In this document: piece after piece, positions 44,777-52,793 of the stretch
Position numbering within the stretch: the first letter of the stretch is position 1
Layout of the letters: every line of letters begins with the position of its first letter
Assembly (NCBI GenBank): GCA_028289375.1
Contig: JANQQK010000093.1
Span: 62,001 to 126,000 of the forward strand
Source of the DNA: Phycisphaerae bacterium
Lineage (GTDB): Bacteria; Planctomycetota; Phycisphaerae; UBA1845
DNA: 64,000 bases
Direction of reading: 5' to 3'
Made by a program: the position numbers and the translations under genes
Notes under the pieces: model-generated
Seen by the model: only the letters and a program-made list of their open reading frames with translations
Told to the model about the DNA's origin: nothing
Database searches by the model: none

Positions 44777-46210
44777 TCAGGACGCCTCCGGATCGGCACG
44801 TCTGGGCTCGGGTTGTTCTTCGGGAATGTCCAGCGGCGGTGACTCCTGAGCAGCGGTTGGTGTCGTACGTCCGGCGGCTGGTGTCTCCGGCTCGCCGGCG
44901 GTCGCCGGATCGGCATCGAATTCCTGCAGGATGGCCATCTCCTCATCGCTTGTGCCGATGTCGGCCAACCCCGTTTCGAGACTGGAGACCATGTCGGCGT
45001 CTGCTTTGAGGGTTTCAAGCATTTCCTCGGCTTTGACGGCGTTCTCGGTCAGTTCGTCGGTATCGGGCAACTGTGCGACGTTGCCCTGCATGATGAGCGT
45101 CAGGTTGTGGATGTCGGTCGAGATGATGTTGATCTGCTGATTGAGCATGCTCGCCGTCGTGTTCTGACGGGCGATGTCCTTGCGCACCTGTGCGAGTTGG
45201 GCGGCCAACCGGCGTTTGACGACGCTCGACGTCGCCTCCTTGCCCTGCTTGAGGATGTCGGCTTCGCGATTTTCCATCTTGCCGATATCGTCGTACAGAC
45301 GATCCCGACGGCTCGATAGCTGCGCACGCCGCTCAGCCAGCACGTTGATTTTTTCCGTTTCATCGCCCTCTTTCGCGAAGAGCTGGCGAATCCGATCCAC
45401 AACACTCATGGGAGATTTCTCCGGTTTGGCGGCCACACCCCGATAGAGTAGCACGTCTCCGTCCTTTTGTGTGACATAAAGTTCGGGGTCGTCTGCGGCC
45501 AGTTGGGCGATGGCAGCGGCGACTTCCTTTTCCGGCACATTCAGCTTCTCCGACATATTCTCGGCGGAGATGCCGCCGGTCAGCAGCGCGGCGCTGTCGG
45601 CCTGGATACGCTCCTTGACGCGTTCGACCTTCTGATCGGCGGCTTCGGGATCGAATATGCCGAGGATGTGTTCGGGTAGAGTCTCGTCCGGCGTGAACAC
45701 ACGCCACCCGCCCTGCTTCTGCGGCTCGACCAGGACCAGTGAGACGTTGGGGATGTCGAGTTTGCAGTTTCGGGCATCCTCGGTGAATCCTGATGGGGCG
45801 CAGATGCCGATGATGTGCGGCGTGTCATCGTCGGTCACGATGTGTCGCACATGTTCCACCAGATCGGTCATGTCCATCGGTGGTGGCGTTCCTTCCGGCG
45901 ACGCGACGATATCCTCAAGCGGATTGAGCACGGACGCGATGGCGACGCCGGTCGACTTCTTGCGAAACCACCATGTTCGCTCGAAACCGTGAACGGCGAT
46001 GCGGCGGTTGTGCGGGAGTTCGCCGACCTTCTTGCGATCGTACACGCGGTGATTGGCCATGATCGCGCGCAGCCTATCGCTGTCATCGTGGCGCGTGGTC
46101 TTCCAGATCGATCCGTTGAGCTGCTTGCCCTTGGCAGACTCCAGCCGCGACTCGACGATGGCGAGATAGGCGTACTCGGCTTTGAGCATGTCACGGGCGT
46201 TGTCGTTCAT
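44777..46210 (-). CDS. Winged-helix plus ESCRT-III-like protein with Pro-rich tail
   Basis: 477 aa from the ATG at 46210, which overlaps the stop of the small zinc-ribbon gene (ATGA). Residues 1-190 are an unassigned alpha/beta domain (PHIIGICAPSGFTEDAR). Residues 200-260 look like a winged helix (GGISAENMSEKLNVPEKEVAAAI, then ELYVTQKDGDVLLYRG). Residues 270-430 are helical: SVVDRIRQLFAKEGDETEKI, TSSVVKRRLAAQLAQVRKDI, ASMLNQQINIISTDIHNLTL and DEEMAILQEFDADP, a close layout match to Snf7/CHMP proteins. The tail contains SPPLDIPEEQPEP, similar to a MIM2 motif. CHMP7 and archaeal CdvB also join winged-helix and ESCRT-III parts. Confidence 0.7.
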   Translation of the reverse strand: MNDNARDMLKAEYAYLAIVESRLESAKGKQLNGSIWKTTRHDDSDRLRAIMANHRVYDRKKVGELPHNRRIAVHGFERTWWFRKKSTGVAIASVLNPLEDIVASPEGTPPPMDMTDLVEHVRHIVTDDDTPHIIGICAPSGFTEDARNCKLDIPNVSLVLVEPQKQGGWRVFTPDETLPEHILGIFDPEAADQKVERVKERIQADSAALLTGGISAENMSEKLNVPEKEVAAAIAQLAADDPELYVTQKDGDVLLYRGVAAKPEKSPMSVVDRIRQLFAKEGDETEKINVLAERRAQLSSRRDRLYDDIGKMENREADILKQGKEATSSVVKRRLAAQLAQVRKDIARQNTTASMLNQQINIISTDIHNLTLIMQGNVAQLPDTDELTENAVKAEEMLETLKADADMVSSLETGLADIGTSDEEMAILQEFDADPATAGEPETPAAGRTTPTAAQESPPLDIPEEQPEPRRADPEAS

Positions 46211-46440
46211 CTTAATGCTTGTCCGCAACGGGCGCAAAAGCGTGCTTGTCTTTCATTGGTTGCTCCACACTCGGCTCGGTGGCACAGTCGCCTGCCGATG
46301 GCTCCTCGGATCGTCGATCGACTGCCGGATGATGGATGATCCAGGATGGCGGCGAGCACCTTCATGCAACCAAACGCAATCAGCGCGAGCGTGCCAACGA
46401 CGAGGATCAGAAACAGCAATGACGCGATCAACGAAACCAA
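46207..46440 (-). CDS. TM plus zinc-ribbon small protein
   Basis: 77 aa from a TTG at 46440, with AGGTGA about 7 nt upstream. One TM helix (residues 8-28) is followed by a zinc ribbon (CGATNERQARFCARCG, CxnC pairs). Its stop overlaps the start of the winged-helix/ESCRT-III-like gene by 4 nt, so it is coupled to it. It starts 25 nt after the kinase gene stop. Perhaps a membrane adaptor; the role is unknown. Confidence 0.75.
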   Translation of the reverse strand: MVSLIASLLFLILVVGTLALIAFGCMKVLAAILDHPSSGSRSTIRGAIGRRLCHRAECGATNERQARFCARCGQALR

Positions 46441-46464
46441 TGCTCTGTCACCTGCGGCGGTACG

Positions 46465-47499
46465 TCAACTCGTTTTCACCCGAAGATCATTCCCGCAGAA
46501 AATGCAAAATCGGTCCGACGCCCCGACGAAACCCTGGCACATCGGGCAACGCGGAATATGTTCGGCCAACTGCTCGCCGCAATGGATGCAAAACTGATCG
46601 CTCGGCTTGACCTGCTGCCGGCATTGCGGGCAGCGATTGGATGTCCGGGCAGCGCGTGGCACTGGCGGCGGTGTCGAAATCGGTGCGACGGATCGCAAGG
46701 CCTGCTGCATCTCGCCGGCGTTGGCAAAACGACGATCAAGGCGGACGTAGCAGCGTCGGAATACATCATCCAGCCAGCGCGGGACGTCGGTCCGAAGATC
46801 GCTCGGCATCTCAGCCCCATGCGGTCGCGACCCGGTGAGCATCTCAAACAGGACGATGCCGCACGAGTAAAGATCCGCCCGCCCGTCGACGTCGCGTCCT
46901 TCCTTGTGCTCCGGAGCCATGTACGCCAGCGTTCCGCCGATGCCGGTGTCTGCGTTGTTGTCGAGACTGCCCGATTGCAAGATGGACTTGGCTGTCACTC
47001 CGCCGGCGCGACCAAGTCCGAAATCCGTCACCTTGACGCACTGCTCGGTCACCTCGTCGATCTGGTCGGCACGCTTGGTCAGCAGGATGTTGGCTGGCTT
47101 GATGTCGCGGTGAATGACGCCGGCGTCATGCGCGACGACGAGCGCATTGAGGATCCCGCGCATGATGCCCTTGGCGGTCTCGATCGGCAGTCCTTTCGGA
47201 TGGGCATCGAGCAGATCACGTACGGACGCGCCATCGACATATTCCATCACGAGGTATGGCGGATCGCCGTAGGGATCGAGATCGATCGCCCGCACGATGT
47301 TGGGATGCTGCAGGCCGTGGATCGTCACGCCTTCGCGACGCAGATTCTGAACGAAGTCCGCGTCGGTCGGAATCTTGATTGCCACCACTTCGTCGAAGAT
47401 GTGGTGTTTGGCACGCCACACCTGCCCGAAGCTGCCCTGCCCGACCGGACGGTCGAGCAGGTAGTTGCTGATTCGATCACCTTGCTGGAGCTGCATCAT
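46465..47499 (-). CDS. Ser/Thr protein kinase with C-terminal double zinc ribbon
   Basis: 344 aa. Kinase landmarks: GQGSFGQVWRA (P-loop), VAIKIP (Lys42), HRDIKPANILL (catalytic loop), DFGLGRA and GTLAYMAPEH. Residues from about 285 to the end hold two CxxC...CxxC zinc ribbons (CPQCRQQVKPSDQFCIHCG; CPMCQGFVGASDRFCIFCG). There is no TM segment. It sits immediately upstream of the TM-zinc-ribbon protein and the ESCRT-III-like genes. It may control the cluster by phosphorylation, with the zinc ribbons as docking sites; that is inference from context. Confidence 0.9.
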   Translation of the reverse strand: MMQLQQGDRISNYLLDRPVGQGSFGQVWRAKHHIFDEVVAIKIPTDADFVQNLRREGVTIHGLQHPNIVRAIDLDPYGDPPYLVMEYVDGASVRDLLDAHPKGLPIETAKGIMRGILNALVVAHDAGVIHRDIKPANILLTKRADQIDEVTEQCVKVTDFGLGRAGGVTAKSILQSGSLDNNADTGIGGTLAYMAPEHKEGRDVDGRADLYSCGIVLFEMLTGSRPHGAEMPSDLRTDVPRWLDDVFRRCYVRLDRRFANAGEMQQALRSVAPISTPPPVPRAARTSNRCPQCRQQVKPSDQFCIHCGEQLAEHIPRCPMCQGFVGASDRFCIFCGNDLRVKTS

Positions 47500-47528
47500 G
47501 GTTGCACAAAACCCGCGTCAGGACAGGA

Positions 47529-47933
47529 TCAGATTGCATCGTCCATCTTCTCGGCGATGAACTCACAAACCAGAAAATTATAAACCCCGGCAGAGAGGAA
47601 TCCAACGATCAGCACAACCCACGCGATCGCGTTCGAAACACTCCAGCCACAAAGCCAAAGCGCGACCAGCAAGTCGATGACAAGAAGAAGTGCCAGCAGT
47701 CCCACGCCAGCCGCATTCGAGTCTGCCTTGACCGTCTTCACCGTCAGGAAAAACAACCCCCAGGGCAACGCCAACGCAAAGCCAATCCAGAGCAGAGCGC
47801 CCTTGATCGCTGCCCAGAGTGCCTTCGCGTCATCCGGGTGATTCCAGAACCAAATCAGCGAAGCACCGGCCCCGACCACGAGAATCGCCGTCAGGACCTT
47901 GCCGCCGATGTATTTGGATGCCGCAGCCCACAT
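47529..47933 (-). CDS. Four-TM membrane protein (hypothetical)
   Basis: 134 aa with hydrophobic segments at about 14-30, 44-66, 76-96 and 100-122. No charged pockets or motifs that would suggest a transporter family. It ends 30 nt before the kinase gene start and is likely in the same transcript. I do not recognise it. Confidence 0.7.
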   Translation of the reverse strand: MWAAASKYIGGKVLTAILVVGAGASLIWFWNHPDDAKALWAAIKGALLWIGFALALPWGLFFLTVKTVKADSNAAGVGLLALLLVIDLLVALWLCGWSVSNAIAWVVLIVGFLSAGVYNFLVCEFIAEKMDDAI

Positions 47934-48102
47934 GATCTTACAATCCTCTTGCGACGCCCGAACCGCGTCGTCAGCGCCAACTGCATGTTACCATTTCAAT
48001 TCGGCCTCGGCGATTAGAAACAAAACCGCAACTTGGAACGAGCACGTCTTGTGGCCGAGGACGACAGGAGCGACCTGCTTGGTATTCGCATGACTGCTCG
48101 AA

Positions 48103-49506
48103 TTATTGCGAAATCGTCTGGCCTGACATGATCTGGTTCTTCCCGCCTTCTTTGGCGCGATACATCGCCTCGTCGGCGGCCTGGATCAACGCATCGGTGG
48201 TCCGAGTGGTCTGTCGGGACAGGCAGGCGACGCCGACGCTCAGCGTGATGAGCGGACGACCAAATTGCTGGTTGAGGTCGTGATCGAGCTTTTCCATGAT
48301 CCGGGCAGCGAGCACGCGGGCGTCGCCACAGCTGGATTCGGGCATGAGCACGGTAAATTCGTCACCACCGAAGCGCGCTGCAATGTCCATCGTGCGCAGG
48401 GCTGACTGAATGCTGGTGGCCAGTGCGGAGAGTACCCGGTCGCCGTCCTGGTGTCCGAACGTGTCGTTCACGTTTTTGAAATCGTCGACGTCGATAAGGA
48501 TGACCGCGAGATCCTTGCTGTAGCGATCAGCTTCGGCGAGACGACGCGTGAGTTCCTCGTTGAAGTGGCGGCGGTTGTACAATCCTGTCAGGGGATCGCG
48601 GGCGGCCAGGTCACGCAGTTGTGCCGTTCGTTCGCGGACGCGGTGCTCGAGATGTTCGTTGAGTCGGGTGACCTGCTGCTGCTTCTGCTGAACCTGGTCG
48701 GCCATTTCGTTGAATCGCCTGGCGAGCAGTCCGATTTCATCGCGCCGACTGACCTCGGCGCGGGCGTCGAGATCTCCGTCTGAGAAACGTTCTGCGGTGT
48801 TGGCCATCACGTGCAGCGGTTTCACCACGCGACGCCCGATCAGAAACCCGAACGGGACGACCAGCAGGACAATCGCAATGGCTGATCCGGTCAGAACATC
48901 GGCGTTGGCATCAAAACGCTGAATCGAACCGCTTCGGTCGATGCCGAGTGAGACATACCCCAGAATCTGCCTGGTTTGACGGGATGACGTTGCGGAAGCT
49001 GTGACAGGCAGCGTGACGGATAGAATGCGGCTGTCGAGTTCGACGGCGTGCCATTCGATCGGCGTGCCGACCGGAGCGCGATGTTTCGGGGCGAGGTTGG
49101 TGATGGTATTCGGCGTGATCATACCGGCATGCGCAAGCACTTTTCCTCCCAGCGAGGTGACCTGAGCAAAGGCTGTGCCGATCGTTGCGTCGGCGTCTTC
49201 GAGCAAATTTTGAACGCGCGACGATTGTCCTTCTCCCAAAGGCTCGGCCAACGACAACGCCAGCAATCGACCGGTCAACATCAGTTCACTGCGGTCATTC
49301 GCCAGTGCCGACCGCCACGCCATGTCAACAGCCTGTCCGCAGAGAATTGTGGTCACAGCGACGATCAACGCCATCACCAGAACCGTGACACGAAACTGCA
49401 GGCCAAGCAGCGTCGCGCGCAGGCGCGTCAGCCATGTCTCCGGGTTTGTTGCGGGTGAATTGCGAAGGCCCAAAGTTCTTGTCCGCACAGCCCATGATGG
49501 GCGCAA
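48103..49506 (-). CDS. Diguanylate cyclase with periplasmic sensor and HAMP
   Basis: 467 aa. A TM helix at about residues 40-60 and another at 205-226 enclose a ~145-residue extracytoplasmic sensor domain. A HAMP domain follows (about 224-278; RRVVKPLHVMANTAERF), then a coiled coil and a GGDEF domain with DPLTGLYNRRHF and an intact GGDEF (380-384). The inhibitory I-site RxxD is present as RTMD (371-374). It should make cyclic di-GMP and be subject to product inhibition. No EAL or PilZ genes are in the window. Confidence 0.95.
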   Translation of the reverse strand: MRPSWAVRTRTLGLRNSPATNPETWLTRLRATLLGLQFRVTVLVMALIVAVTTILCGQAVDMAWRSALANDRSELMLTGRLLALSLAEPLGEGQSSRVQNLLEDADATIGTAFAQVTSLGGKVLAHAGMITPNTITNLAPKHRAPVGTPIEWHAVELDSRILSVTLPVTASATSSRQTRQILGYVSLGIDRSGSIQRFDANADVLTGSAIAIVLLVVPFGFLIGRRVVKPLHVMANTAERFSDGDLDARAEVSRRDEIGLLARRFNEMADQVQQKQQQVTRLNEHLEHRVRERTAQLRDLAARDPLTGLYNRRHFNEELTRRLAEADRYSKDLAVILIDVDDFKNVNDTFGHQDGDRVLSALATSIQSALRTMDIAARFGGDEFTVLMPESSCGDARVLAARIMEKLDHDLNQQFGRPLITLSVGVACLSRQTTRTTDALIQAADEAMYRAKEGGKNQIMSGQTISQ

Positions 49507-49646
49507 GGAAGACCCACGCCGGCGTGACAGACCGGCGACACCGAGTGCGTGTGTATCGGCAGGAATTGAATCGCGGCTGGATGGGGGAAACGGGGACGGG
49601 CGTGTTGTCTTGGCAGCGTCCGATAAGGATCAACTTGTCAGTACAG

Positions 49647-50687
49647 CTACGAAGCGGCGTCGGCGGGCGTATCCTGCGCGGTGGACTTGGCGATGACCTC
49701 GACATCCGACGGAATTCCCGCACGTGAACGCAGGGCGGCCATGTGCTCGTCGACCTCCTTGGCCATCCGCGAATTGGGAAACTCCTCGACAATCTGCAGA
49801 CCGGCGGCCAGTGCATCGCGCCAACGGCGTTCCTTGACGGCAAATTGGAATGAGATGCCAAGCTGCAAGAGACGTTCCTTGAACAGATCGCGGGCCGTCG
49901 CCTGCATCGCGGCAGCCTCTTCTCGTGACACGTACTGATCCAGTTCCTTCAGCGTGTCGATGCCCATCTCGACGTTGCTGTCCTGGATGGCTTGGTTCCA
50001 CTGCCGCATCAACGCCTGCTTGCGTTCCTCGCGTTTCTCCTCGAGTACCTGCCACAGTTCGTTGACACGCGATTCATTGGGAATGAGACGATTGAGACGC
50101 TCGATTTCGTTGGTCGCACGGTCCCACGACGCTTCATCAAGCAATTTGTGCACGTGATCGAGGGCGGCGCGAAGTTTGTCACGGAGGGCGTCTGCACACA
50201 TGGACCGCGTTTCTTCGCGGATGTTCTCTGCCTCCTCGCGGTAGCCCAGGCGTGATTCAAGATCGTCGATCAGGTGGAAAGCGGCTTCGAAGTCTTCGCG
50301 ACGAACTTCCTCATAAATCGCGCCACGCAACGCCTCACGCTCGCGAGAGCGGTGCGCCACCGACTTGGCGGCATCTGAGATTGAGGTGTTCTCGGAAATC
50401 TGCCCGATCAACGTGCCATGTCGCTGCACCTGCTCGAACAGATCGAAAACCTGATTGTAAAGTCGGGAAGTATTCGATTCGATCTTCAGTGCCAGCCGCA
50501 CGATAATCGCCGCGACAGTGACCATCACGGAGACGGCAACGCCGGCGAGTACCAGCCAAATGCCCTCGGGTGTGTTGAATCGCAGAACGCCGAGGACAAT
50601 CGCCGCCACACCCAACGCCACGCCCGCAACCGTCACAAGGACGGCGAGCAAACGGAGACGGGACAATCGTGTCGTTGCACTCAGCAT
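49647..50687 (-). CDS. Membrane-anchored helical (TPR-like) protein
   Basis: 346 aa. Two TM helices at about 12-34 and 44-66, then a long helical part with YNQVFDLFEQVQRHG, FHLIDDLESRLGYREEAEN, EIERLNRLIPNESRV and a final unit WRDALAAGLQIVEEFPNSRMAKEV that resembles a TPR. It stands about 140 nt upstream of the diguanylate cyclase. It may be a membrane-bound scaffold; no family assigned. Confidence 0.75.
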   Translation of the reverse strand: MLSATTRLSRLRLLAVLVTVAGVALGVAAIVLGVLRFNTPEGIWLVLAGVAVSVMVTVAAIIVRLALKIESNTSRLYNQVFDLFEQVQRHGTLIGQISENTSISDAAKSVAHRSREREALRGAIYEEVRREDFEAAFHLIDDLESRLGYREEAENIREETRSMCADALRDKLRAALDHVHKLLDEASWDRATNEIERLNRLIPNESRVNELWQVLEEKREERKQALMRQWNQAIQDSNVEMGIDTLKELDQYVSREEAAAMQATARDLFKERLLQLGISFQFAVKERRWRDALAAGLQIVEEFPNSRMAKEVDEHMAALRSRAGIPSDVEVIAKSTAQDTPADAAS

Positions 50688-50805
50688 GGGGGCACCTGCA
50701 GTGTCCGATAACAGACGACCGCCTCACTGTAGGTTTGAACGTATAACCGGTCAACCGAGAAATGCGGTCGTCCATCATGCAAATGTCAACGCGCCCGGTA
50801 ACGCA

Positions 50806-51033
50806 TCAGGCGGCGGTTGGCCCCTCGTCGGACACGTGTTCCGGATTCACGACGACCACGTCGTCATCGTCGTCAGCCGAAGCTTCCAACTCCGCGGCCT
50901 CACGCTGCCGTTGCCGCTTTTGCACGAACGCGAGTTCCCGATACACCACGTCCGACGTAATGCTCAAGAAGAGCAACGCGCCGAGCGCGGGAAAGACAAC
51001 GTACAAGATCCAAGCGAACTGGCCGAGCATCAA
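50806..51033 (-). CDS. Small membrane protein (hypothetical)
   Basis: 75 aa. One TM helix (residues 5-24), a basic segment (QKRQRQRE) and an acidic tail (DDDDDVVVV). GGAGGT lies 7 nt before a TTG at 51033 and 10 nt before the ATG at 51030, so translation is likely. Between ilvE and the helical protein gene. Confidence 0.6.
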   Translation of the reverse strand: MMLGQFAWILYVVFPALGALLFLSITSDVVYRELAFVQKRQRQREAAELEASADDDDDVVVVNPEHVSDEGPTAA

Positions 51034-51120
51034 GCGTCACACCTCCGACACTCCACGCTATCGGAAGAACGCGGGGGCGTGTTTGGCAAGCTCGGCGTGC
51101 CGCAGCGATCAATTCGTCAC

Positions 51121-52035
51121 TCAATTCGAGCGGTAGGCGATAAAGTCCTCGGTCAACTGCTTCGTTATCGGACCGGGCTTGCCATCCTTGATCAGCCGTT
51201 TGTCGAGTGATACCACGGGGACGATTTCGGCAGCCGTGCCCGTGAGGAACACTTCATCAGCGACGTAGATGTCATGGCGGATCAGCAGCGACTCGCGGAC
51301 CTCGATGCCGCGCTTGGTCGCCAGTTCCATCACGATCTCACGCGTAATGCCGTCCAGAATTCCGCAACTGACCGGCGGCGTGTGCAGCACACCCTTCTTG
51401 TAGATGAACAGGTTGTCGCCCGTTCCTTCCGTGGCGTACCCGTTGGGGTTGAACAGAATCGCCTCGTCAGCACCGGCGTTGGTTGCTTCCAACTTGGCCA
51501 GGATGTTGTTGAGGTAGTTCAACGACTTGACGCGCGGGCTGACTGTCTGCGGGTGGTTCCGCAGTGTCCCAGCCGTGATGCAATTCAAACCACGCTCGTA
51601 GACCTCCGCCGGATACAACTCGATGCTGGCGGCGATCACGATGACCGACGGGCAGGCCGCCTTCTGAATCGCAATGCCAAGAAGACCCACGCCCCGCGTG
51701 ACGAGCAATCGAATATACCCATCGACGATGTTGTTGGCTTCCATCGCCTGACGCATCGCCACACGCATCTGCTCAGGTGTCATCGGGATTTCAAGGGCGA
51801 TGCACTTCGCCGACTCGTAGATGCGTTCGATGTGCTCGGCTTCTTTAAAGATCTTGCCGTTGTAAATGCGGATGCCCTCGAAGACGCCGTCCCCATAGAG
51901 CAGGCCATGATCAAAGACGCTCACTTTGGCTTCGGTGACAGGAATTAGTTCTCCGTCCTGCCATACCTGCAGATTCGGATCGGGTGCGAATGGATTGACA
52001 CGGGTGGATAACGACGGTTGGGGAGCGGTGATCAT
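51121..52035 (-). CDS. ilvE: Branched-chain amino acid aminotransferase
   Basis: 304 aa, class IV PLP aminotransferase of the IlvE type. Motifs: VSVFDHGLLYGDGVFEGIRIY, the PLP Lys region SPRVKSLNYLNNILAKLEA, EAILFNPNGYATEGTGDNLFI, and the C-terminal TGTAAEIVPVVSLD. It transfers amino groups between glutamate and Leu, Ile or Val. It has no obvious partner gene next to it. Confidence 0.95.
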   Translation of the reverse strand: MITAPQPSLSTRVNPFAPDPNLQVWQDGELIPVTEAKVSVFDHGLLYGDGVFEGIRIYNGKIFKEAEHIERIYESAKCIALEIPMTPEQMRVAMRQAMEANNIVDGYIRLLVTRGVGLLGIAIQKAACPSVIVIAASIELYPAEVYERGLNCITAGTLRNHPQTVSPRVKSLNYLNNILAKLEATNAGADEAILFNPNGYATEGTGDNLFIYKKGVLHTPPVSCGILDGITREIVMELATKRGIEVRESLLIRHDIYVADEVFLTGTAAEIVPVVSLDKRLIKDGKPGPITKQLTEDFIAYRSN

Positions 52036-52070
52036 AGGCCGGTCCTTTCTAGCTGGAGTAACAGTCTATT

Positions 52071-52793
52071 CTAAGGACGACCTGGTACGTTCGTGTCGGT
52101 ATCGTCTTCGATTTTGCCGTCCCTTAGATTGACGCAGCGGTGGGCGTACCCTGCCGACTGAGCGTCGTGCGTGACCATGACGATGGTCTGACCTTGTTCA
52201 TTGAGACTGGACAAAAGATCAAGTATCTCTTTTCCTGTCTTCCTATCTAGGTTACCGGTTGGTTCGTCAGCGAGCAAGAGTTTTGGCCGATTGACCAGGG
52301 CGCGGGCGATGGCGACGCGCTGCCGCTCGCCGCCGGAAAGCTCTGCGGGACGGTGACTTACGCGCTCACCAAGCCCGACGCGTGCGACAACTTCGTGCGC
52401 GATGTCCTTCGCTTTGCGGCGGGCAAATGGCCAGGTGAGCACACCGCTGGCGATCATGCTCGGGAGCAGCACATTCTCGATGACGTTGAGCTCGGGCAGC
52501 AGGTGGTAGAACTGGAACACGAAACCAACTTCCATGCACCGCAGGCGCTCGCGTTCACGGTTGCCCAGTGCGAATAGATCGATGCCGTCGTAAACAACCG
52601 TGCCGCCGTCTGGAGAATCGAGACTGCCGAGAATGTGCAGCAAGGTGCTCTTGCCGGAGCCGCTCGCACCGCGGATGGCGAGGAATTCACCCGCGTGAAC
52701 GGCAAGGGTTGCACCATGCAGGACCTTCAGGGTTGCAGGTCCGATGCGGTAGTGCTTGTGGATGTGCTCTGCAGTGAGGAGTTTCTTACTCAT
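52071..52793 (-). CDS. LolD-type ABC transporter ATP-binding protein
   Basis: 240 aa. Walker [10 protein letters not shown], signature [19 protein letters not shown], Walker [13 protein letters not shown], and [15 protein letters not shown]. The sequence matches the LolD/MacB group, which handles lipoproteins or macrolides rather than sugar uptake. It overlaps the permease gene by 8 nt (52786-52793). Together they probably release outer-membrane-directed lipoproteins from the inner membrane. Confidence 0.93.
   Translation of the reverse strand: MSKKLLTAEHIHKHYRIGPATLKVLHGATLAVHAGEFLAIRGASGSGKSTLLHILGSLDSPDGGTVVYDGIDLFALGNRERERLRCMEVGFVFQFYHLLPELNVIENVLLPSMIASGVLTWPFARRKAKDIAHEVVARVGLGERVSHRPAELSGGERQRVAIARALVNRPKLLLADEPTGNLDRKTGKEILDLLSSLNEQGQTIVMVTHDAQSAGYAHRCVNLRDGKIEDDTDTNVPGRP

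Noticed and set aside
43296-46210. Reading the helical proteins as ordinary coiled-coil or toxin-immunity genes
   Set aside because: The MIT-AAA partner, PspC, MIM1-like helix and conserved hairpin layout fit an ESCRT-III/PspA origin better, though a plain PspA assignment for 44144-44755 is still open.
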